DNA of 64,000 nucleotides from Mesorhizobium sp. M2D.F.Ca.ET.226.01.1.1 (GTDB lineage: Bacteria; Pseudomonadota; Alphaproteobacteria; Rhizobiales; Rhizobiaceae): assembly GCF_004022705.2 (NCBI RefSeq), contig NZ_RZOY02000005.1:372001-436000 (forward strand). The letters are read 5' to 3'. The notes beneath the pieces were generated by a model that did not search any database, was not told where the DNA came from, and saw only the letters and a list, made by a program, of their open reading frames with translations. Shown in pieces: positions 8,691-17,356 of this stretch (position 1 is the stretch's first letter; every line of letters starts with the position of its first letter). The position numbers and the translations under genes are program-made.

Positions 8691-9953
8691 ATGACGGTAG
8701 TCGGCCAGTCGATCGTGGATTTCGCCGTTATAGGGGCTGGCCCGTATGGTCTGTCCGCCGCTGCAAATATTGGTGCGAGTGATTCCAGTATTAGGATCTT
8801 CGGACGGCCTCTTCAGACTTGGACCGACACCATGCCTGCCGGCATGAAACTTAAATCCGATGGCTTCGCATCCAACCTGTCGGCGCCCGCTCCCGGATCG
8901 AGCCTAGCCGAGTTTTGCCGCGATAGGGACATTCCCTACCACGATACCGAACACCCGGTATCGCTCAAGACTTTCGTTGCGTACGGTCTGGAATTTCAGC
9001 GAAGGTTTGTACCCCATCTCGAGACCTCAGATGTACAGCATGTCGAGCAATGGGGCGACGGGTTCAGGCTGACGGTCGGAGAAGGCCAGACTTTCCTCGC
9101 CCGACGCGTAGTTTTGGCGGTGGGCGTAACGCATTTCAGAGTGATGCCGAAACAATTGATGGACCTGCCTGCCTCGTTGGTCAGCCACAGCGCCGACTGT
9201 AGCCATGTGGATCGGTTCGCTGGGCGCCGCGTCGCCATCTTGGGGGCGGGCGCCTCCGCGATCGATCTGGCCGCAGCCTTGATTGACGTAGGGGCCGCCA
9301 CGACAATTGTGGCGCGAGCGGGTAGCATTCGTTTCAATTCGGAGCCAACCGGAAGTCGGCCGAGACTGCTGAGCCAGTTCATAAATCCTAGATCCCCGCT
9401 GGGTCCGGGTTGGCGATCCCGTTTTGCGTCCAGTATGCCGCAGGCGTACCGCCACTTGCCGGACCGCTTGCGGCTGGCCATCTTGCATCGCCATCTCGGT
9501 CCCCGATCAGCATGGTATCTGCGTGACAAAGTGCTCGGCGGTGCCAAGATCTTTCTCGCGCAACACATTGAAGGAGTTGGATCAACCGGCGATCATGTCT
9601 GTCTAAAGCTGCGCGGCGAATCGGGCTCGTTGAAGAGCCTTGAAGTCGACCACGTGATCGCTGCGACCGGTTATTGGCCTCAAATCGAGCGCCTTCATTT
9701 TCTCGACAAGAGATTGCGGCAAGCCATCCGGCATTCGGAAGGCGTGCCGATCCTGTCACAGTATTTCGAGACTTCGGTTGCTGGACTTTACGCCACAGGA
9801 TTGATGGCTGCCGGGAGTTTCGGTCCCTTGATGCGTTTTGTTGCAGGCGCGGATTATACGGCTCGACGAATTTGCAGGCATTTGGAGATGGCCCGGGGGA
9901 GCCGGCATACTCTCGTAGCAGGCGCCACGGTGCCACAAGCAATCCGACCATGA
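8691..9953 (+). CDS. FAD-dependent NAD(P)H monooxygenase (flavin-containing/N-hydroxylating type)
   Basis: Protein of 420 residues, cytoplasmic. The FAD-binding Rossmann motif VIGAGPYGLSAAA starts near residue 13. A second nucleotide-binding motif, RVAILGAGASAIDLAAAL, lies near residue 182, and the ATGYWPQIE motif near 324 marks the flavin-monooxygenase / ornithine-lysine N-hydroxylase superfamily. The start at 8691 is preceded by AGGGGG at good spacing; the frame is open 42 bases further but without a better site. Its stop TGA overlaps the ATG of the next gene (ATGA at 9950-9953), so the two are translationally coupled. Substrate unknown: an amino acid or amine nitrogen is the usual target in this group, which would suit an ATP-grasp ligase partner. 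This is inference. Confidence 0.85.
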   Translation: MTVVGQSIVDFAVIGAGPYGLSAAANIGASDSSIRIFGRPLQTWTDTMPAGMKLKSDGFASNLSAPAPGSSLAEFCRDRDIPYHDTEHPVSLKTFVAYGLEFQRRFVPHLETSDVQHVEQWGDGFRLTVGEGQTFLARRVVLAVGVTHFRVMPKQLMDLPASLVSHSADCSHVDRFAGRRVAILGAGASAIDLAAALIDVGAATTIVARAGSIRFNSEPTGSRPRLLSQFINPRSPLGPGWRSRFASSMPQAYRHLPDRLRLAILHRHLGPRSAWYLRDKVLGGAKIFLAQHIEGVGSTGDHVCLKLRGESGSLKSLEVDHVIAATGYWPQIERLHFLDKRLRQAIRHSEGVPILSQYFETSVAGLYATGLMAAGSFGPLMRFVAGADYTARRICRHLEMARGSRHTLVAGATVPQAIRP

Positions 9954-11785
9954 ATTACACCGGCACTCTCGAGTTCGAAGATGGTCTAACCTTGGCGATC
10001 GACGGAGCTCGAGTGGCGGAGTCGCCGTTGGAGCTCTTGCGCGATGGCGCCGGCGACCAGTTTGTATTCCTCTTTCCAGGAACAGGAGGCGAGGCTTGCG
10101 AACTGGCGCCTTTGGCTGAACGACTAACCGCGCCCGGGCGTATTTTCGGCCTTTCCTATTTGCCCGAGAGCGAAAGTGCCGAAGCCGTTAATCGCCAGGC
10201 GACCTATGCCGTCGCTGCCTTGCGCCGCATTCAGCCGCATGGCCCCTATCGGCTGGTCGGCTATTCATTCGGCGCCCTCGTTGCTGTGGAGGCGGCACGG
10301 CAGTTGAGGCGGGCGGGTGAGTGGTTGGAGCCGCCGATCCTAATCGATGCATTTTACGATCAGAAGTTCTGGCCTGCGAAGGCTTGGTGGATCGGGCAAG
10401 CACGTCGAACCGGAACACACCTCGTTCAAATCCGCCGGCAACCGCCGGCTATGGCCCTGAGAGAGTTTGCCTTCCGAGCCGGGCGGCTAGCGCAACGGTT
10501 CTGGTCGAGATGGCAGGAATTGCCGCCAGTATATACCACCAGCGAAACGACCATTGCTGCCGCCAACATCGCCGCGTTGCGCGCCTACGCCCCTTCGCAT
10601 TATCCGGGTGCACTCGCGCTCGTGGAGGCTGCCGAAACGACGATGTTTGGCTGCCGTCCGTCAGACCTCTGGCGGCCGCTGAGTAGGAAAATCGTTGTCG
10701 AGGATATAACCGGCGATCACCATGACCTCGTGCGCAATCCGACATCGCTTAAACTCCTGGGACGTGCGGTTGACAGGCACTTGGCGCAATCAGAAGGGCA
10801 ACAGCCTCTTGCTCTCATAGTCACTACCTTTCGGTGGCCGGCGACCGCAGGCCTCGCCGAGTCCCTCACTCGCGCCGGGTTTCGGGTAGCAGCGCTTTGT
10901 CCGCGGCGGCATCCCATGCGTCGTCAGTCAAATTCGGTATTGTATCGTCTGCCATGGCTGCATCCCGAGCGCACTTTAAAGTCGCTGATTGAGTGCAGTG
11001 ATCCGGATCTGATCCTTCCCTGTGATGAGCCTGCCTTGGATCTGGTGCGCGGTAGTGGTGGCGGCGGATCGGATATCTCTCGCTCGGAAATGATCGACAT
11101 CGCGCTCGCGACTGGAGTCGACGCGCCGCCGATGCGGCGTGTCGACAACCTTGCCGAGCTCGACAAATGGATCGAAGAACACGGATTTCCGGTCGTGCTA
11201 AAAACGGACGGAAGTTGGGGCGGCAGAGGAGTGGCAATCGTAAACAACCGGCCAGCGGCTGTCCGTGAATGGCGGCGCCTTGCGCGTGGTCCGAGTCCAC
11301 TCGGCATCATAAAACGCGCTATCGTCAACGGGAATCCTAATGGCCTGCGGAACCTGTGGCATCGCCGCAGACCTTGCATAAATGCGCAGGTCTACGTTGC
11401 GGGACGAGATGCTAACGTTGCCCTCGCGGTTAAAGACGGGAGCGTTTTGGCGGCAGTGGCTGTGGAGGTTTTGGAGACCAAGTGCAAAAACGGGCCGGCC
11501 ACGATCGTGCGCGTGATCGAACATCCTGGGATTGTTACGGCTGCGACCAAGATCATGGAAAAGCTGCGTTTGACGGGACTCGTCGGGATAGATTTCATTC
11601 TCGATGCTGAGGGTGTCGCGCATCTGATCGAAGTCAACGCCCGCGTGACTCCCACCTGTCGTTTGGCACTCGGCACCGGCCGAGACCCGGTCACGGCGCT
11701 GCGCAGTTTGTTCCCAGGCGGAGCAACACCTGCTGCGGTGCCGAATTCCACTGGAAGTATAATCGATCTCGCCGCGCTAGACTGA
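9950..11785 (+). CDS. Thioesterase - ATP-grasp ligase fusion
   Basis: Protein of 611 residues starting at the ATG inside the ATGA overlap with the monooxygenase stop; the frame continues upstream only as a shadow. Residues ~30-270 are an alpha/beta-hydrolase thioesterase of the type found with NRPS/PKS enzymes: FLFPGTGGEACELAPL, nucleophile elbow GYSFG (Ser near 106), LIDAFYD for the acid and GDHHDLV for the His. From ~285, ALIVTTFRWPATAGLAESL begins the pre-ATP-grasp domain. From ~380 the ATP-grasp fold follows: VVLKTDGSWGGRG (Lys near 418), GIDFILDAEG and LIEVNARVTP for Mg-ATP. ATP-grasp enzymes join a carboxylate to an amine through an acyl phosphate. The combination suggests release and ligation of an acyl or peptidyl group, perhaps on a product of the neighbouring oxygenase. 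No carrier protein is visible. Confidence 0.85.
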   Translation: MNYTGTLEFEDGLTLAIDGARVAESPLELLRDGAGDQFVFLFPGTGGEACELAPLAERLTAPGRIFGLSYLPESESAEAVNRQATYAVAALRRIQPHGPYRLVGYSFGALVAVEAARQLRRAGEWLEPPILIDAFYDQKFWPAKAWWIGQARRTGTHLVQIRRQPPAMALREFAFRAGRLAQRFWSRWQELPPVYTTSETTIAAANIAALRAYAPSHYPGALALVEAAETTMFGCRPSDLWRPLSRKIVVEDITGDHHDLVRNPTSLKLLGRAVDRHLAQSEGQQPLALIVTTFRWPATAGLAESLTRAGFRVAALCPRRHPMRRQSNSVLYRLPWLHPERTLKSLIECSDPDLILPCDEPALDLVRGSGGGGSDISRSEMIDIALATGVDAPPMRRVDNLAELDKWIEEHGFPVVLKTDGSWGGRGVAIVNNRPAAVREWRRLARGPSPLGIIKRAIVNGNPNGLRNLWHRRRPCINAQVYVAGRDANVALAVKDGSVLAAVAVEVLETKCKNGPATIVRVIEHPGIVTAATKIMEKLRLTGLVGIDFILDAEGVAHLIEVNARVTPTCRLALGTGRDPVTALRSLFPGGATPAAVPNSTGSIIDLAALD

Positions 11786-12185
11786 GTGCGAGTGAGCAGA
11801 CATTTTCCCGTTGTCGAACGCGTGCTCCCGCGTTCTCGTTGACCACGGCGCTCTGTGACCCTTCACGCGGCAATGTGCTATTGGCGAGGAAGCGCGTCTG
11901 CGAGCTAAGCCGATGGACGAGGTGGTGCGCCCCATGGCGGTTTGTTCTCATACCCGATGACGCGCAAAGACCGCGGGCCGAACTGTTCCGAGAGGCATCT
12001 CGCGAGATAAGCCCATTCTCCACTATGGAGAGTTTTCAGGCCAGCAGACAAGGCTTTCCGCGGCGCGTGTATTGTCGCGGTCATTGCGCGAATCGCCCAT
12101 GCCCATTTCGTAGTTTCCGAGTTCGACCAGTGGGTATCAGTTCGAGCCCGCACTTCAAAATATCCTCCTCTCGGCTAACGCCCTT
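11786..12185. other. Intergenic stretch with no gene recognised
   Basis: About 400 bp between the thioesterase/ATP-grasp gene and the integrase remnant. The open frames on both strands lack domains and ribosome binding sites. It may be the decayed C-terminal half of the integrase on the minus strand, but I could not find the Arg-His-Arg-Tyr catalytic motifs of that family in any frame. Confidence 0.4.
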
Positions 12186-12605
12186 CTATTCCATGCCATC
12201 ATCGTCAATGGCAAAAAAGTCCGCGCAAAGTGTTGCATTTCGCTGCTCGGCACAGAACACCTTGTCGGCTTTGTAGTCATCGGCTCGGCGACGGCTCGCG
12301 CGGTATCCCGGAGGCAAACCAATCCGAAATCCTCTCCGCGTGGGATGGACCGGCCGATTGACGATTGATGCGGATGAGCCGTTCGCGATCGAGAGCCCAA
12401 AATTGCATTTCCCCGGGTGTAGTTGGAGCGGATCGAGGGCGGCGGACTTGGAGCGGCGAGGGGGGTTGCCTACATCGCACATGTCGTCGATATGGAGGTC
12501 GACGAGTTCGCCGAAAGTTTTAAGGCGCTCTACACGGGACTTGGTCGGCGTCTCGCCGCGGTCGACTTCGCGTTCGGTTTGGGTCGCCCTTTGGCAGGTT
12601 TCCAA
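12186..12605 (-). pseudogene. Tyrosine-recombinase integrase remnant next to dusA
   Basis: The minus strand from about 12605 reads TQTEREVDRGETPTKSRVER, then LKTFGELVDLHIDDMCDVG, then PPRRSKSAALDPLQ. After a frameshift near 12410 it continues ALDRERLIRI with RQSAGPS. This is the sequence and order of the SAM-like (core-binding) domain of phage-type integrases found in proteobacterial islands (LDLHIDDM, PRRSK, LDRERLI-FG-RAAEGAGP). The protein begins abruptly at 12605 without a start, is frameshifted, and lacks the catalytic C-terminal domain. It points away from dusA and lies about 20 bp from the dusA start, the place where dusA-specific integrases are normally carried. I conclude that an element inserted here and can no longer excise. 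Confidence 0.7.
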
Positions 12606-12720
12606 GATTTGATGTTAAAGAAAAAATGGCGAAAAATCAATATAATAGAGTGGCCGTAGCACCAATGATGGATTGGACGGACCGACATTGCCGGTTCTTC
12701 CACCGCCAGTTGACGCGCCG
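12600..12720. other. Probable island attachment junction at the 5' end of dusA
   Basis: The first codons of dusA (12626 to about 12660) and the bases before them are AT-rich (GCGAAAAATCAATATAATAG), unlike the GC-rich remainder of the gene. The composition changes around the codons for APMMDWTDRHCR (about 12658-12695). That conserved stretch is where dusA-integrating elements recombine, and they rebuild the gene with an element-borne 5' end. I did not find a second copy of these bases in 1-12600, so the other att site is probably left of the window. Confidence 0.5.
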
Positions 12721-13624
12721 CGCGTTGCTCTACACCGAGATGGTTGTGGCCGATGCCGTGATCCACGGCGCGCGCGAACGATTGCTCGGTTTCGACGATG
12801 TCGAGCATCCGGTGGCGCTGCAGCTTGGCGGATCGGATCCGGCAAAGCTCGCCGAAGCATCGCGGATCGGCGAAGCCTTCGGCTATGACGAGATCAACTT
12901 GAATGTCGGCTGCCCGTCCGACCGCGTCCGGTCGGGGACGTTCGGCGCCTGCCTGATGAAGACGCCGGACCTGGTCGCCGAGTGCGTCGCGGCCATGAAA
13001 GCTTCGGCGAAAATCCCCGTCACGGTCAAATGCCGCATCGGCGTCGACGATCAGGACCCGGAGCCCGCTCTCGATACGCTCGCCGACGGCGTATTCGCCG
13101 CCGGCGCCGATGCGCTCTGGGTGCATGCCCGCAAGGCCTGGCTGGAGGGGCTGAGCCCCAAGGAGAACCGCGACATCCCGCCGCTCGACTACCCGCGTGT
13201 CTACCGGCTGAAGGCCAGCAAGCCGGACCAATTCATCGGCATCAACGGTGGCATCCAGTCGCTCGCCGAGGCGGCGGCGCATCTTTCCCATGTCGATGGC
13301 GTGATGCTCGGCCGCGCCGCCTATCATACGCCGGGCATCCTTACCGGCGTCGATGCTGCCTTCCACGGCGAGGCGCCTGCCGCCTTCGACTATCCGGCGC
13401 TGATCGACGCCATGGCCGGTTACGCCGCGCGCCATATCGAGCGGGGCGGGCGGCTCGGCCACATCACCCGCCATATGGTCGGACTGTTCCACGGTCTGCC
13501 CGGTGCGCGCCGCTTCCGGCAGATCCTGTCCACCGACGCCAACAAGCCCGGCGCCGGGCCTGAGGTTTTGAGGACTGCTTTCGCTGCGATCGATTTCGCG
13601 GCGGCGGAGGCCGAGGCGGCCTGA
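12626..13624 (+). CDS. dusA: tRNA-dihydrouridine synthase A
   Basis: Protein of 332 residues that reduces uridines 20/20a in the D-loop of tRNA with FMN and NADPH. The FMN-barrel motifs are complete: VAVAPMMDWTDRHCRFFHR at the start, PVALQLGGSDPAKLA, INLNVGCPSDRV (the catalytic Cys is expected just after, in the KSGTFGACLM-like segment, here RSGTFGACLM), PVTVKCRIGVDD, WVHARKAWLEGLSP, and GVMLGRAAYHTPG. Length is normal for the family. The 5' end is AT-rich with only a weak AAAG before the ATG, which fits replacement of the native 5' end by an inserted element. Convergent with the following protease gene. Confidence 0.95.
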   Translation: MAKNQYNRVAVAPMMDWTDRHCRFFHRQLTRRALLYTEMVVADAVIHGARERLLGFDDVEHPVALQLGGSDPAKLAEASRIGEAFGYDEINLNVGCPSDRVRSGTFGACLMKTPDLVAECVAAMKASAKIPVTVKCRIGVDDQDPEPALDTLADGVFAAGADALWVHARKAWLEGLSPKENRDIPPLDYPRVYRLKASKPDQFIGINGGIQSLAEAAAHLSHVDGVMLGRAAYHTPGILTGVDAAFHGEAPAAFDYPALIDAMAGYAARHIERGGRLGHITRHMVGLFHGLPGARRFRQILSTDANKPGAGPEVLRTAFAAIDFAAAEAEAA

Positions 13625-13634
13625 CTTGATCCGA

Positions 13635-14339
13635 TTAATCCCGCAAAATCATGCGGTCGCCGCGCACGTCGAAGCCCGACAATGAGCTGATGAAGTTCAT
13701 GCCGAGCAGGCTTTGCTCCAGCATGCCGGGCGCGGCGACCATCACCGTCATGTCCTTGCGCACGATGCCTCCGATCGCCACCTGGTCGGTCTTGACCGTT
13801 GCCGCGCGTGCCATGCCGTTGGCCGTGGAGACGTCCACGCTGTAGCTGAGCGCCGCCGGGTTGAAACCCGCGGCTTGAGCATCTTCGGACGTCAGCACGG
13901 TGCTGGTCGCGCCGGTGTCGACCACGGCGCGCACCGGCGTGCCGTCGACCAGGATGCGGGCTTCGAAATGGCCGTTGTCGGCTTTGTCGAGGGTGACCGT
14001 CGGCCGGCCGTTCTCCAAGCCCAGGGCCAGCGGGCTGCCCGGGACAAGGCCGGCAGTCATGCGGCTTGCGACGTCCTGCAACTCGTAGCGGTACTGGTAG
14101 CCGGCGATCAGCATGAGCACGAATGCGGCCCAGACGCCGAGATTGCGCGCCATGTCGCCCAGCGGGCGACCGGAGCGGAGCAGGCTCGCGCCGATCACCA
14201 TGACCAGCACGCCGACCCAGATCAGTCCGCCGAAATCGTTGTTGTTCATGCCGAAGGTGTGGCCGGCGGAATTGTTGAGCATGAGCAGCACCAGGCCGAC
14301 GCCGATCACTGCCATGACGATCCAGAACAGCCGGTTCAT
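13635..14339 (-). CDS. TIGR02281-type retropepsin-like aspartic protease, membrane anchored
   Basis: Protein of 234 residues. Two hydrophobic helices occupy residues ~2-24 and ~36-55 and a third lies near 68-84, followed by a periplasmic domain. The clan AA active site AVVDTGATSTVLTSEDA lies near 135-155 with one Asp per chain, so the enzyme should act as a dimer. Families of this kind are widespread in Hyphomicrobiales; the substrate is unknown. The DUF1289 gene lies just upstream in the same direction (about 10 bp gap), suggesting co-transcription. Confidence 0.85.
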   Translation of the reverse strand: MNRLFWIVMAVIGVGLVLLMLNNSAGHTFGMNNNDFGGLIWVGVLVMVIGASLLRSGRPLGDMARNLGVWAAFVLMLIAGYQYRYELQDVASRMTAGLVPGSPLALGLENGRPTVTLDKADNGHFEARILVDGTPVRAVVDTGATSTVLTSEDAQAAGFNPAALSYSVDVSTANGMARAATVKTDQVAIGGIVRKDMTVMVAAPGMLEQSLLGMNFISSLSGFDVRGDRMILRD

Positions 14340-14349
14340 CGGTTCTTTC

Positions 14350-14580
14350 TCACAAAACGCCGCGTTCGCGCGCCATGCGGGTACGCCTTGTTTCGCGGCG
14401 CGGCCGCCGCTCGACCGTTTCCAGCCGCGCCGGCAGCTCCGTCATCACAGCTCGGCGCGTTTCAGGGGTCATCGTCAGCCAGGTGGAAATCTCGTCGCGC
14501 GTGCGCCCGCAACCGAAGCAGAAGCCGGTTTTCATGTCTATCGAACAGACCAGGATGCAAGGGGATTCGATGGCGGTCAT
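14350..14580 (-). CDS. DUF1289 small cysteine-rich protein
   Basis: A 76-residue protein starting MTAIESPCILVC, the recognisable opening of DUF1289. Four cysteines (SPCILVCSID and FCFGCGRTRDE) could bind a metal ion. The tail is very basic (RRPRRETRRTRMARE). The frame is open to 14670, but the added residues look untranslated. Function is not established for the family. Likely co-transcribed with the aspartic protease gene downstream. Confidence 0.85.
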   Translation of the reverse strand: MTAIESPCILVCSIDMKTGFCFGCGRTRDEISTWLTMTPETRRAVMTELPARLETVERRPRRETRRTRMARERGVL

Positions 14581-14746
14581 GCTGTTCTCTTTGCTTTCTT
14601 CCACATGGTGCAACCGCCGGAGCAATGCAAGCCCTCCGCAATGCGTCGCAAGGCAACGCGTTCGCGGCATCGCAAGGGCGGTTGTGCCGGTTCGAGAACG
14701 CGGCTATGCCGCTTGCGACTTTCCGCAATGAGCCGCGACGAGATAA

Positions 14747-15739
14747 ATGACCGCTAAGCCTTTCGACGATTTTCGGAACCTCCTGGCGGCTCTGCCGCCT
14801 GCCGACGACGCGGCGGGCGCCCGTGTCCGCGTGCTTTTCGCCAAGGCGGCGAAGCCAAAGGAATCGCTCGGACGGATCGAGGACATCGCGGCCTGGGTTG
14901 CTGTCTGGAGCGGGCGTGCGCCGGCGATCAACCGGCCGCTGGTAGCCATCTTCGCCGGCAATCACGGCGCGGTGCGGCACGGCATTTCGCCGCGCCCGGT
15001 GGCTGCGACCGCGAACGAAGTCGAGCTCTGCGCCGCGGGCGGAGCCGCGATCAACCAGGTCTGCATCGCCAACGATCTCGGCCTGAAGGTCTTCGACCTG
15101 GCATTGGACATTCCCACGGGCGATATCACCGAGGAAGCCGCGCTCGACGAGCGCGGCTGCGCTGCCACCATGGCCTTCGGCATGGAGGCAGTCGCCGGCG
15201 GCGCCGACCTTCTGTGCCTGGGCGATCTCGGGGTCGGCAACTCGACGATCGCCGCCGCGCTTTGCGCCGCGCTGTTCGGCGGCAAGGGCGCCGACTGGGT
15301 TGGGCCCGGGTCGGGCGCGGATTCCGCGATGGTCGCACGCAAGGCGGAGGTCGTGGATCGGTCGCTGGCGTTTCACGGCTCCGGTCTCGGCGATCCGCTC
15401 GAGGCCTTGCGACGGATCGGCGGGCGTGAGTTCGCGGCGATCTGCGGCGCCATCCTCGCGGCGCGCATGGAGAAGATTCCCGTCCTGCTCGACGGTTTCG
15501 CGGCGACCGCGGCGGCTGCTGTCCTCCATGCGGCCAATCCCGCCACGCTCGATCATTGCCTGCTTGCAAGCCTGTCGTCCGAGCCTGGCCATGCCAAGGC
15601 GGCCGAAGCGCTCGGATTGCTGCCGCTGCTTGATTTCGGCATCGGCCATGGCGAAGGGGTGGGGGCTGCTCTCGCTGCCGGTATCGTCAAGGCGGCAGCG
15701 CTGACCAGCTCGGGCATGGCGATGACCGTCCGGTCATAA
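14747..15739 (+). CDS. cobT: Nicotinate-nucleotide--dimethylbenzimidazole phosphoribosyltransferase
   Basis: Enzyme of 330 residues that attaches ribose phosphate from nicotinate mononucleotide to 5,6-dimethylbenzimidazole, making the lower ligand of cobalamin. Motifs of the family are present: AIFAGNHGAVRHGIS, CAAGGAAINQVC, LGDLGVGNSTIAAAL (substrate loop) and PLLDFGIGHGEGVGAAL near the C-terminus with the catalytic Glu. Starts at the ATG at 14747. No cobalamin-type riboswitch is apparent in the ~165 bp upstream. The usual neighbour cobS is not in the window. Convergent with the histidine kinase gene. Confidence 0.95.
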   Translation: MTAKPFDDFRNLLAALPPADDAAGARVRVLFAKAAKPKESLGRIEDIAAWVAVWSGRAPAINRPLVAIFAGNHGAVRHGISPRPVAATANEVELCAAGGAAINQVCIANDLGLKVFDLALDIPTGDITEEAALDERGCAATMAFGMEAVAGGADLLCLGDLGVGNSTIAAALCAALFGGKGADWVGPGSGADSAMVARKAEVVDRSLAFHGSGLGDPLEALRRIGGREFAAICGAILAARMEKIPVLLDGFAATAAAAVLHAANPATLDHCLLASLSSEPGHAKAAEALGLLPLLDFGIGHGEGVGAALAAGIVKAAALTSSGMAMTVRS

Positions 15740-15756
15740 AGGCTCGAGAGGTTGCC

Positions 15757-17280
15757 TCAGCGGCGCGCACGCGCGGCGACAGTCTTGGTCGGCAAGGCCG
15801 GCAGCTCTTCCATCACCCGGCTCAGCGGGAAGATGGCGATCGCCTCGGTGCCTTCGCGCAGCTTGGAATGAAGCTCGAATTCGCCGCCATGCATGGCGAG
15901 CAGACCCTGTACGATGGGCAGGCCGAGGCCGGTTCCCTGTTCGGCGCTCTTGATGGCGATCGAGCCCTGGCCAAAGGCCGAAAGCACCACCGGGATTTCC
16001 TCTTCCGGTATGCCCGGGCCATTGTCCTTGACCGAAATGTACTGGCCGCCGCCCGCCGTCCAGCCGACGCGCACACGCACTTCGCCGCCGGACGGAGTGA
16101 ACTTGATCGAATTGGACAGAAGGTTGAGCGTGATCTGCCGCACCGCGCGCTCGTCGGCGAAGAGGCGCGGCAAGGTCTCCTCGAACTCCTGGACGATGCG
16201 GATGTCCTTGTTGCGGGCGCGCAGCTCCATCATGTGGCAGCAATCCTCGACGATCGTCAAAAGCACCACCGGCTCCTCATTGAGCTGGTAGCGGCCGGCC
16301 TCGATGCGCGACAGATCGAGGATCTCGTTGATCAGGTCGAGCAAATGCTGGCCGGACTCATGCACGTCATGGGCATAGTCGCGGTAGGTCGGATTGTTCA
16401 TCGGCCCCAGCACTTCATTGGCCATCACTTCGGAGAAGCCGAGGATGGCGTTGAGCGGCGTCCTGAGCTCGTGGCTCATCGAGGCGAGGAAGCGCGACTT
16501 CGCCAGATTGGCGTCCTCGGCGCGGCGCCTTGCCTCGTCCGACATCGATTTCGCCGTCTCCACCTCGGCGATCAGCGCGTCCTTCTCCGAGCGGAAGGAG
16601 AGCAGCATCAAGGAGGCCTGGTTGAGGTGACGCGCGAAATAGCCGAAGAAAGGAAGCGCCGCGATCAGAAGTGCCGCCATCGTGGCTTCGATCGGCGTCC
16701 ACTGGCGCACGATCGTGTAGGCATAGACGGCTACGGGAATGGCGAAAGTCGCGAGCAGAGCGCCCCCAAGCGAGGAGGCCAGGACCGCCGTCGTCGCCAT
16801 CGCGATCAGGAGCACCATCGCCTTGGCCACGTAGAACTGGTCGACCTGGCATGTATCGCAGCCGATCCAGGCGAACCACGCCCAGCCAAGGCCGCACAGG
16901 AAATGGCCGATCAGGAAGTCGCGGCGTGTCTGCGTCGGATCAAGCTCGGCTGCTTCGGTTCGCTCCACTCGCCGCGCCATGAAAGCGACGATCGCGTAGC
17001 AAAGCAGCGTCGCGAGCGCCCAGATGGTGATCTGGCTGTCCAGGCCCGCCAGCCAGCCGATGGCCGCCACGGCAAGCACGAGCAGCGGGATCGCGACCGC
17101 GCTGACCACCATGGCGCGCGCATGCAGCTTCAGCAGTTCGCGGTCGAAGTCGAGGCTGCCGGCCTGTTGCGAAAGGCGGTCGCGCGTCTTGCGCACCGCG
17201 CGCGCCACATCGCTGTTGCGGTGCGGTTTACGGCGGTCCACAATGAATTTATCCGCTGTGTTCGAGCGTAGCAAAGGCAT
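15757..17280 (-). CDS. Membrane sensor histidine kinase
   Basis: Protein of 507 residues. Five or six membrane helices lie between about 54 and 220, with short periplasmic loops that include a CDTC pair near 141. A coiled segment (229-265) leads to the HisKA domain with SMSHELRTPLNAILGFSE (phosphorylated His near 270). The HATPase domain has NLLSNSIKFTPSG, KDNGPGIPEEE and GTGLGLPIV. Overall it is close to the PleC/DivJ/PdhS style of alphaproteobacterial kinases (EVLGPMNNPTYRDYAHDV). No response regulator gene adjoins it, so the partner is encoded elsewhere. Divergent from the thermonuclease gene with 76 bp between starts. Confidence 0.92.
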   Translation of the reverse strand: MPLLRSNTADKFIVDRRKPHRNSDVARAVRKTRDRLSQQAGSLDFDRELLKLHARAMVVSAVAIPLLVLAVAAIGWLAGLDSQITIWALATLLCYAIVAFMARRVERTEAAELDPTQTRRDFLIGHFLCGLGWAWFAWIGCDTCQVDQFYVAKAMVLLIAMATTAVLASSLGGALLATFAIPVAVYAYTIVRQWTPIEATMAALLIAALPFFGYFARHLNQASLMLLSFRSEKDALIAEVETAKSMSDEARRRAEDANLAKSRFLASMSHELRTPLNAILGFSEVMANEVLGPMNNPTYRDYAHDVHESGQHLLDLINEILDLSRIEAGRYQLNEEPVVLLTIVEDCCHMMELRARNKDIRIVQEFEETLPRLFADERAVRQITLNLLSNSIKFTPSGGEVRVRVGWTAGGGQYISVKDNGPGIPEEEIPVVLSAFGQGSIAIKSAEQGTGLGLPIVQGLLAMHGGEFELHSKLREGTEAIAIFPLSRVMEELPALPTKTVAARARR

Positions 17281-17356
17281 ACGGATTTCAATTTCTGCGC
17301 GCAGCGATTTTCAGTTCGTTAAGCTACGTTCGAATGATTAAGAGACTGTTTGCCAT

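Noticed and set aside
12530..13492. 320-residue open frame on the minus strand across dusA
   Set aside because: Antisense shadow of dusA; it has no domain, and the plus-strand frame encodes a complete enzyme.
14581..14746. Cobalamin riboswitch before cobT
   Set aside because: No B12-box-like conserved core; GGTGCAACCGCC and GGCGGTTGTGCC could pair at a distance, but that alone is not the riboswitch.
13713..14757. Long plus-strand frames opposite the aspartic protease and DUF1289 genes
   Set aside because: Antisense to two well-supported genes; composition is biased and there is no ribosome binding site.
15868..17271. 467-residue plus-strand frame opposite the histidine kinase gene
   Set aside because: Arg/His-rich low-quality translation caused by GC-rich codon use on the other strand.
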